Shown here: positions 45,657-64,000 of the stretch, one piece after another
Layout: each line of letters starts with the position of its first letter
How positions within the stretch are numbered: position 1 is the first letter of the stretch
Assembly (NCBI GenBank): GCA_965153355.1
Contig: OZ231126.1
Location: 44,702,001 to 44,766,000, forward strand
DNA length: 64,000 bases
Direction: 5' to 3'
From: Flaccisagitta enflata
Lineage: Eukaryota; Chaetognatha; Sagittoidea; Aphragmophora
Program-made: the position numbers and the translations under genes
The notes under the pieces: generated by a model
Told to the model about the DNA's origin: nothing
Database searches by the model: none
What the model saw: only the letters and a program-made list of their open reading frames with translations

Positions 45657-46286
45657 GTCGCCCAAGGGCAATATGTGGTCAGCGATTCCCGTTGCCCTGC
45701 TTTGCATGATTCAAGATGATTGTGAATTGGAGTAAGAGGAAGTAGGGTAGCGGCCCTATAGGAGATGAAGTCTTGTAGAACACAGGGGGAATTCTGTTTT
45801 TTCGTTCTTTCATTCGTCCATTCGTTTGTCTGCCCCCCCCCTAGGCCCTCTCATGCCTGAAATCTGCCCTCTCAGGCTTTAAATCTATCCTCTCAGGCTT
45901 GAAATCTATCCTCTCAGGCCTGAAATCTGCCCTCGCAAACATTGAATCTTTGAGGGCAGGTTTAAGGCCTCTAAGGGCAGATTTCAGGCCTGAGAAGGCA
46001 GATTTCAGGCATGAGAGGGCTGATTCAAGGCCTGAGTAGGCAGATTTAAGGCATGAGAGTCTAGATTTCAGGCCTGAGAGGGCAGATTCAAGGCCGAAGA
46101 GGGCAGATTTTAGGCCAGAGAGGCTAGATTTCAAGCCCGAGAGGGCTTATTTCAAGCCTGAGAGGGACTAGGGGGGACAAACAAATGGACAAACAAACGA
46201 ATGAATGGACGAACAAATGAATGAATGAACGAAAGTCCCCCTGTGTTCTACAGGACTTCGTCCCCGTCGGGGCCGCTGCCCAAAAA
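45657..46286. mobile_element. Minisatellite-bearing inverted element, copy d
   Basis: Left end AAGGGCAATATGTGGTCAGCG, CCCGTTGCCCTGCTTT, GGGTAGCGGCCC, then GTCTTGTAGAACACAGGGGG. Right end CCCCCTGTGTTCTACAGGAC, CCGTCGGGGCCGCTGCCC, AAAAAA. The core is 20-bp GCCTGAGAGGGCAGATTTCA units in both orientations, with CATTCGTTTGT runs at its borders. Confidence 0.85.
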
Positions 46287-46923
46287 AGTAAGATACAAAC
46301 GGAAGAGAGAGAGGCGTGTTGGTTATGAATCTCAACATCGTGTGGGTCTTTTTGCTGAATGAAGTCAGGATTTCATTTCGAGTTTGATGATCAACGCACG
46401 GCGCTGTTTACAAAAACATGACAAAACATTTTGTTCTCACGAGACAATTAGTAGTAGCCTCTCTATCATCTTTCCCTCAACAATGATTCGCTTCGTTTGC
46501 GAATACATTTATCCTTACAGTTTGTCGCTTTTCTATTCCTGCACCCAAACTACGGGCCATTAGAGACCTGTGCAACGCAGATAAATGAAAGGGGCCTGCA
46601 CCTGGGGTTCGAAGAGGCCCATAGGGGGACAAACCAAAATACATTTTCCTGCAAAACCTTAGGGGGGCCTTTAATAAAACCGTCCCTAGGTCTTCAGCAG
46701 TGGTGGCGCCAAGAATGGGGCAAAGAAACGCGGTGGAGGCGCCAAGAATTCTGATTCTATCAGGAGCCCAAAACTCTGGGATTGCCCCTGCCTACTCTAT
46801 GGCCTATCATCTGCCATATTGTGGTATTTTTTCCCCGCAGGACAAATAGGAGGCTGGCCTTGAATCAGTCTTCCGTCAGTAAGGTGAAAAAAGCATCGTT
46901 CGGATCGCGGATCATTAAATTTG

Positions 46924-47038
<115 letters not shown>

Positions 47039-47544
47039 ATTGAGGAGCCTTTGGAAAAAAAATTCGAAAAAGTATTTTAAAACAACTTAATTAATTACAC
47101 CATGCAGTTTAATTTTTTTCCGCTTCAAAGCCAGTATTCAGATCGGGGCATTAATGGGCGAGTGCCGTGATGGTCGGCTGTTATATCAGTTGGTTATATT
47201 GAGAGATACATCTAGTTAACACATGCGTCACGTTAAGGCGGAAAAATGCTTGGGCATAAAATACATAAAAACTTAAAAAGTATACGTCGGCTCAGTGTGA
47301 TAAGACTTAAAACGTAGTAGGACAAAGTTATGGAAACTATTTTATTCATCTTGCTAGATTGACAAGAAGTATGTTTTTCATGCTTTTTGTTTTGAACTTT
47401 TTTTTCTCGCCTAAATGTGGTGCGCGTGTTATAACTTAAAGATCACCGGGCAAAGCTCAGACTGGATGTACATATAGTAGACAGATTGTCAATGTCTATG
47501 TCTTCAATGCATTATGACATAATAAAAACCTTTATTGTTCCACT

Positions 47545-47605
47545 AGGCCGGAAACACGGCACTACTAATTGCGGACAGGTGGGCAGGAGCAAAAACCCCA
47601 AAACC
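47545..47605 (+). mobile_element. Hairpin-ended element, 5' fragment
   Basis: CTAGGCCGGAAACACGGC, then ATTGCGGACAGGTGGGCAGGAGC, matches the first 60 bp of the GTTGCGGAC subtype. The rest is missing. Confidence 0.5.
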
Positions 47606-49348
47606 TTTTTGACCGATTGAAGAATTGCGACTACTTGTACCAACATCAGTTGTATCTTTTTGGGTCGAGTGAGTTTGCGGCCGGTGTACGTCGTCATGAT
47701 AACAGCAAAATTGTAAATCCTTATCTTCCTTTTGGGAGTGTTACATAACTGAATGGTAACTAAGCAAGCATTCAAACCTAGTCCAGGCCAGTTCACGAAT
47801 GAAGAAACGAATGAGATGGCTTTCTTCTTTTATTCCAAAAAAAGACACAGTGGTAACATGAATTTGAAAGAATTGGTGAATGTAGCCCAAAACATGATTT
47901 TTGGTCATGAAAAGCGAAAAAAGAAGCAATTGTTTTCTAGTAGTTTTTGTTCATAAAAATAGTTTACAATCATGGCCGAGAAAGAAAGGAGAAGATGAAC
48001 AGATTCTTCCGTGCAGATTGATACATGTGACCATGCCATAGATCACATGTTATTTCATGGTGAGGACTAGATGAATATAATATCGGTCATGACAATGAAC
48101 ATTTTTCAACAGCATGCGTATCCATAAGCACAGTTTTATCACAACCATCATCATTCAAAACAACAGGACAATGATCAAAAATCAACAACATTCATTCAGA
48201 ATCAAAATTTATCATCAAACATTTGTCATGAATGAAACCATACCAGCAAACGCTTGGGCTTTAACAATGTGCGTGAGTGCCGCATGTATGTATTTATGCA
48301 CATATGCGTGTGCCAAAGTGCGCACACGCTTGCATGTGACGTTTTCAGGAGAGACCAAAGAGCATATGCAAAACCTACGATGCATAATCGCTAATTATGT
48401 GTCATTGATAAAAATTTACATGATGAAAATTCGAGTATTTTTAAAGTTTTTGATTTTTGGCAAGAAAGAGAGAAAAAGTATACAGAAGGTAAAAATCATG
48501 CAACAATTATTTCCTATATATAAGTAGAACAAGCGGGGGGCTCATTTTGGGGGTTTGGGTTTTGAGTGAGGGTTTCACTAAAACGCGACGACAGAAGTTG
48601 ATAGCGGCTAGTCTTTGTTATTTTTTGTTGTTGTAGTTGATTGTAAGCTACGATCTTGGCGGAAAATATCAGTCAATATCAGTGAATGATAATTTCTTAT
48701 AAATTCAGCTTCTTAAAAACAAATGATTTTGATTCATCACAAATGAAGAAGGAACTTTTCAATGCGTCCTCTATCACTATTAACTGTTAACCCCTTGAAC
48801 TTGCTTAGACATAATCAATCTATTCAATGATATAACTTATAAGGAAACATGTGATATTTTTTTCCGCCAAGATTGTATATGAGAAAACATTTAGGAGATC
48901 CACTTATGAAGGATTAAACACGGAACCAGATCGAACTCAATCGACCCCGCATATGGATGCCCTTTTCGTCGATATGTCGGGGGGAAAGCATGAGATATCG
49001 GCGTAACTAACACGTGCCTCATGACGGACAAGTGAAAACGAAATAACTTGTAATATGGTTGTAACAAATGATAAGTCACGCCGTGTTTGAACGCACAGCG
49101 GACTCACTGATTTCATTCTCTCCCGCGTGCGAAAAAAAGAAATCGAGATTATTTACTCCTCCCAAATTTTGCGCGCACAAATCATCGTATGAATGATTAT
49201 CACTTTATATGCTGGCAGAGAATGTTCATGGAAAACAAACAAATGCACAAATTAACAAACAAACAGACAAACGGAGGGACAAAGAACATTGAAAGTTTCG
49301 GGACATGTAAACGACTACGTATTCTAGATCGAAACTCTACAACGAAAA

Positions 49349-50143
<795 letters not shown>

Positions 50144-50192
50144 CCAAAAAAGAAAATGAGAGAAGAATGAAAAAAAGAAAACAACTTTGAAA

Positions 50193-58400
<8,208 letters not shown>

Positions 58401-58562
58401 TGTTTTTCTTTTCTATTGACCTCTAATTAAAGAAGATGCGTGCCCTCTAGGGGACTACCATATGGAAGAAATATGTTTACTTTCTTTCAATTTTTAAGAC
58501 GTTTTTTTCCTTCGTTTCGTTTTCATTAATATCTATTTGGTTTTAACAAGTATATATCCATT

Positions 58563-58625
58563 GGCGCTGGCGTAGCACTGGCGTAGCACTGGCGTAGTAC
58601 TGGCGTAGCGCTGGCGTAGTCGCCG
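58563..58625. repeat. 12-bp tandem repeat upstream of the CaV1 start
   Basis: Five units of the type CTGGCGTAGCA, about 165 bp 5' of the CaV1 ATG. No promoter motif is claimed. Confidence 0.8.
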
Positions 58626-59154
58626 CCTTAGCGCAGCGATTGAAGCTCCAACTAACGCCTCAAACAGGCGCTGGGTAAAAGAAGAAGAAAAAGAATCATG
58701 TTTCAGAAGGGTTCATAATTTTTTTTTACTCTTTTATTCTATTCATTTGAAGAAAAAAAGGCAATCAGGCTTAACACATTGATCATTGACCAAGTACGAA
58801 CCGGTACAAAATATAAGATATAGAAAAATCTAAAACACTGACTGATGGGGAGGGGGGGACAGAGTGTGAACTGATAAATCGACGGACGAACGAATCATTT
58901 GTCGGTATGTAATTAAAACGAGGCGACCAAGAGGTGAATTTTGGCCTCGAGCAGCGAGGCATAGGTGCTGAATATACAGAGCAACCATTTCAATTTCAAC
59001 AGATGAAGATCGAAAGCAGATGAATAATGAAACGAATGGTGGGATTTGTGATCATAGCATACTTACAAGGGGAATGCCAATTGGGGTGAATTGGACACAT
59101 GTTTACATGGTTCCTAAACGCACTGAAACTAAAAGGGGAAAAAGGTACTCTCTG

Positions 59155-59363
<209 letters not shown>

Positions 59364-59689
59364 ACTATCCAAACCACAAATTATATCACAAGACCACTGA
59401 CAAACGACCAACTGATGGTACCATCGTCGGAAATATTGTCCGACAGAAAACAACACCAACCAAATTCCCCAACCATAGACTGATGAAGCGGCCGACAGTT
59501 TAAACCACAGATTAAATCACAAAACGACTAAATGGTTTACCGACAAAAGAACTAACCGCATATTGCCTCAAATAAGAAAAACACTCACTGTTTTACCAAG
59601 CAGGGATGATATAACAAAACTACCGACTGATCCTGCGGACATAGTATGACCAATGACCAATGACCAATTGAATAAATTAACAGGGCGTC

Positions 59690-59806
59690 CGTCGCGTCCA
59701 TTGGTCGGTTTATCCGTTGGTCCGTCCGTCGGTCCATCGGTCTGTTGGTCCGTCGATCCGTCGGAGGTCATCTAGTTGAAAAGTGGGAAAACGAGCGTTT
59801 AAGATA
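59690..59806 (-). mobile_element. Hairpin-ended element fragment joined to a minisatellite-bearing element
   Basis: A (GGTCCGTC)n-rich run, then AGTTGAAAAGTGGGAAAACGAGCG as in copies 4, 13 and 14, then a direct switch into TTTTTGGGCAGCGGCCCC of the second family. Confidence 0.55.
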
Positions 59807-60895
59807 CTTTTTGGGCAGCGGCCCCAAAGGGCCGATGTCCTGTAGGACACAGGGGGGAATTTTGAGATGTCCGTCCTTCCGTCCCCCCCCTTGGCCATCG
59901 GAGCCTCAAGTCTGCAGTCTGATTTTGGCCCTCAGAGCCCTCAAATTAGCCCTTTCAGACCTCAATTTAGCCCTCGAGAGCTCAAATCAGCTCTCCAGAC
60001 CTCCTTTTTGGGCAGCAGCCGCGAAGGGGACAAAGTCCTGTAGAACACACGGGGACTTTCGTTCGTTTGTCTGTCCATTCGTGTGTTTGTTTGTCCCCCC
60101 CCCTCATCAGGCCCCTCAGGCCTCAAATATGGCCTTTCAGGCCTCAAATATGGCCTTTCAGGCCTCAAATCCAGCCTCTCAGGCCTCAAATCCAGCCTAT
60201 CAGGGCTCAAATCCAGCCTATCAGGCCTCAAATCTGGTCTCTCAGGCCTCGGATCCAACCTCTCAGGCCATAAACCTGGCCTCTCAGACCTCAAACTAGG
60301 CCTTTCAGGCCTTAAATCCATATTCTCATGCCTCAAACCTGGCCTCTCAGGAGTAAAGCCTCAAATCAGCCACCTAAGCCTCAATTTTTTGCTCTCCTGC
60401 CTCAAGTCAGCCCTCTCAAGCTTCCAATTGGCATTCTCAGGCCTTACATCAGCCTTCTTAGACCTTCAGCCTTCAATCAGCCCTCTATAGCATCTCATCC
60501 ACTTCAGGCAGGACGAACGAAAGTCCCCCTGTGTTCTACAGGTCTTCGTCCCCTTCAGGGCCGCTGTCCTGCTACCCCTCACTCCAATTCACAATCACTA
60601 AAAGCAGGGCAACGGGTATCGCTGACCATATATTGCCCTTGGGTGACCTGTTGCCCTTGAGACCTCAAATCAGCCCTCGAGACCTCAAATCCGCCCTCCA
60701 GGCCTCAAATCAACTCTTCAGGCCTCAAATTTGTCCTCTTGGCCTCAAGCATGCCCCCCAAACCTCAAATCTGCTCTTTTGGACTAAATTCTGCCATCCC
60801 GACTTCACATCGGCTTCAGGACGTCTCAAAATTCACCCCTGTGTCCTACAGGACATCGGCCCTTTGGGGCCACTGCCCTGCTCTCACTGCACTAC
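59806..60895. mobile_element. Composite of minisatellite-bearing inverted elements, copy e
   Basis: Starts TTTTTGGGCAGCGGCCCC. A second start, TTTTTGGGCAGCAGCCGCG, lies at about 60005. A right end, CCCCTTCAGGGCCGCTG with the outer segment TTGCCCTGC (inverted), lies at 60540-60640, and a further right end, CATCGGCCCTTTGGGGCCAC, at about 60855. The cores are 20-bp CAGGCCTCAAATCNRSCCTC units. Nested or tandem copies share the repeats. Confidence 0.75.
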
Positions 60896-60910
60896 TTCAC
60901 TTGATCACTG

Positions 60911-61078
60911 GCTTTGTCCGTCCGTCCGTTGGTCGGTCCGTGGTCATCGGGTTGAAAAGTGGGAAAACAAGCGTTTTTGATATTTTTTGAGTATGTTTGA
61001 CAGTTGGGAATGAGTATGGGTGTGGATGGGGGTTGGATGCCCCTGCCCACCCGTCCGCAACGATATTGTGACCCCGCG
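60911..61078 (-). mobile_element. Hairpin-ended element, copy lacking the 3' hairpin
   Basis: Minus strand: 5' motif GTTGCGGACGGGTGGGCAGGGG, later GTTTTCCCACTTTTCAACCC and (GGAC)n, then GACAAAGCC. The terminal hairpin is absent. Confidence 0.65.
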
Positions 61079-61147
61079 TCTTTTATTTTTTGGGAAAGGG
61101 GCAATGCGGTAGAATTCGCATTTCAGCGCCTGTAAAGCAAAGTTCAC

Positions 61148-61225
61148 TGACGGACGGACCGACGGACGGACCGACCAACAAAGCCGGTTATAGAATTGTT
61201 TTAGGGCACGCGTCTAGAAACATTA
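61148..61225 (+). mobile_element. Hairpin-ended element, 3' fragment
   Basis: TGACGGACGGACCGACGG, then GACCAACAAAGCCGGTTATAG and a degraded end GGGCACGCGTCTAGAAA. Confidence 0.45.
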
Positions 61226-62289
<1,064 letters not shown>

Positions 62290-62377
62290 CCTGTTGGATG
62301 GTGCAAAGGTGTGTAAAGAGAGGATCGCTAAAACGATGGGGGCGGAAAAAAGCAAAAGAGCCAGACGATGAAATTGA

Positions 62378-62413
<36 letters not shown>

Positions 62414-63156
62414 TAATGTACAGAGACCCGTAATTCTTTTTCAACATTTTTTTATTTCATTCTTTTTCACATAAATCGAAAACTGTTTTTTTGACGCAAT
62501 CATTAATTTCAAAACCCATTCAAAACTGTATATATCCATGATTGTATGCTTCATAAACGTGATTGATAGAATATTGTCAATCAGGATGAAACAAAAGACA
62601 AGAGAACGACATGCTGAAAATCTTTTAATTCTCTTTTTCACTCTCTCTATCTCTCTTTAAATCGCGTTGAGAGGTAGAGAGAAAGAGAGATTGTTCACAG
62701 AATATTCTGAAACTGAAGGTGTAAAAATGCAGAAAAAAAAAGAATAAAAATCGTTGGCGCAAGAAAAAATAAATTCAGTTTTGCGCGTGCTTCATCTGAA
62801 GCGGATCGATCATCGACTGTCCGCGCGAAAAATAGAACGTATCCGCGTAACAAATGAATAACGTGAAATCACGTTACAAACGATGCGAAAATTTGGTAGC
62901 GATGAATAAAAGATGGTTTTGTTCAGCAATTGGGATCTCGCGCGAAAGATTTTTCAGGTTGTTGGATTCATTCAAAAAGATTTTGGGGCGAACCTTCGAA
63001 GCTGCCTTTGCATGGGGTCGAGAAAGGAGGGGTGCATCATCATCATGTAGGTTTTTCGCTATCTCTCTTTCTCTGTTTCTCACTATCTCTCTTCCGCTCT
63101 ATCTTTTTCTTTTTTTTTTTTCAACCATTTTCTTCCTCTTTAAGTTTTATTCTGTT

Positions 63157-63161
<5 letters not shown>

Positions 63162-63212
<51 letters not shown>

Positions 63213-63277
63213 CTTTTTTGCCCACTTATCTACAAGAATCAATTTTTCAGGTCTTAATTATAGTTGTCCGTCGGTCT

Positions 63278-63341
<64 letters not shown>

Positions 63342-63536
63342 AGGCACCATTAACAATCGACTCAAGACTCCTGCTATTTTCCATTCTTAGCCAGCCCCCC
63401 CCCATGTTTGGTCTATTCATATAGCTTACATGGGTCGGGGACTGATGGAGCTGAGTCCCACGGTAAACAGCCCCTTGGTCTATTAATATAGCTTGGGGTC
63501 ACGACTACTGCTGACAAACTACATACAACGTAAATG

Positions 63537-63597
<61 letters not shown>
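63162..63597. repeat. Three (CT)n tracts
   Basis: 63162-63209, 63283-63340 and 63539-63597. Confidence 0.95.
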
Positions 63598-63599
<2 letters not shown>

Positions 63600-64000
63600 A
63601 GTCGCATCAACGCTTGATGTTTCTTATTTATATATTTATTCATTATCAAAATTGCTCTGTACTTAATATGACTACTCACCTAAATGGGGTGTTTGTGTAA
63701 ATAGCTCCGAGCTTCCTAATTGTTGTATTTTACGGGGGGAAGGGATTTGTATCACTTTGTATCGAATCCATATCGCCCTTTTGTATTTGCTTGATGGCAT
63801 TCCGTGCTTTCTTTCATTTACAATAAATGTCTTTTCATTCATACAAGAATAGTAAAGTAATTTCTGTAGAAAAGTCATCAAAAGCAACACCTTCGCATAG
63901 TAACATCCTTGCACACGGTTGAAAGCTAGGTACCTGAGATCCTTGGACCTAAGATAAAGGCTGGATGGCTAACCAGAACAGGGTACCTATCTTAAATGTA
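63598..64000. other. Window end, unassigned
   Basis: No feature recognised in the last 400 bp. Confidence 0.4.

Noticed and set aside
48114-48527. 137-aa ORF with a cysteine-rich middle
   Set aside because: No recognisable family, no splice or codon signal; cannot be supported as a gene.

Overview
The window is nuclear DNA from an animal, almost certainly an invertebrate. It has GT-AG introns, a four-domain voltage-gated calcium channel gene, a non-LTR retrotransposon, Tc1-type remnants and an extreme load of microsatellites: (GA)n, (GTT)n/(CAA)n, (GAAA)n, (CA)n, (GACA)n. I cannot place the phylum from sequence alone.

Layout. 1-25.9 kb holds no recognisable cellular gene. It contains microsatellites, short hairpin-ended dispersed elements, foldback elements, two Tc1-like deletion derivatives (2689-3271 and 13342-13951), a minisatellite-bearing element at 10.6-11.2 kb, a tRNA-like sequence inside an inverted repeat near 16 kb, and a near-perfect tandem duplication with a unit of about 2.53 kb (17209-22295). 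26.2-32.8 kb is a nearly intact LINE. Its ORF1 has a SAP-like N-terminus, a coiled coil and an SGNH-hydrolase-like domain. Its ORF2 has a long polyglutamine head, then endonuclease, reverse transcriptase and a CCHC motif. The two ORFs are in the same frame and separated by a single UGA. 33-50 kb is again accessory DNA, with a 1.3 kb foldback element, MITEs, nested insertions and more hairpin-ended elements. 50.2-58.4 kb carries, on the minus strand, a compact L-type (CaV1) calcium channel alpha-1 gene of nine coding exons. All splice phases agree and the product is 1563 aa. 58.4-64 kb is repeats again.

The most interesting signal is a short element family present in about 20 whole or partial copies. 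Each well preserved copy carries a 9-nt motif near its 5' end that is the exact reverse complement of the distal arm of its 3' terminal hairpin. Three different versions of this pair occur, and both partners change together. Together with the 3' hairpin, an internal tandem-repeat core and insertion into an A/T run, this looks like a Helentron-associated (HINE-like) non-autonomous family. That assignment is inference. A second family carries a GC-rich inverted end around a roughly 20-bp minisatellite.

The channel gene and the LINE are independent of each other. Nothing suggests an operon or a multi-gene pathway.
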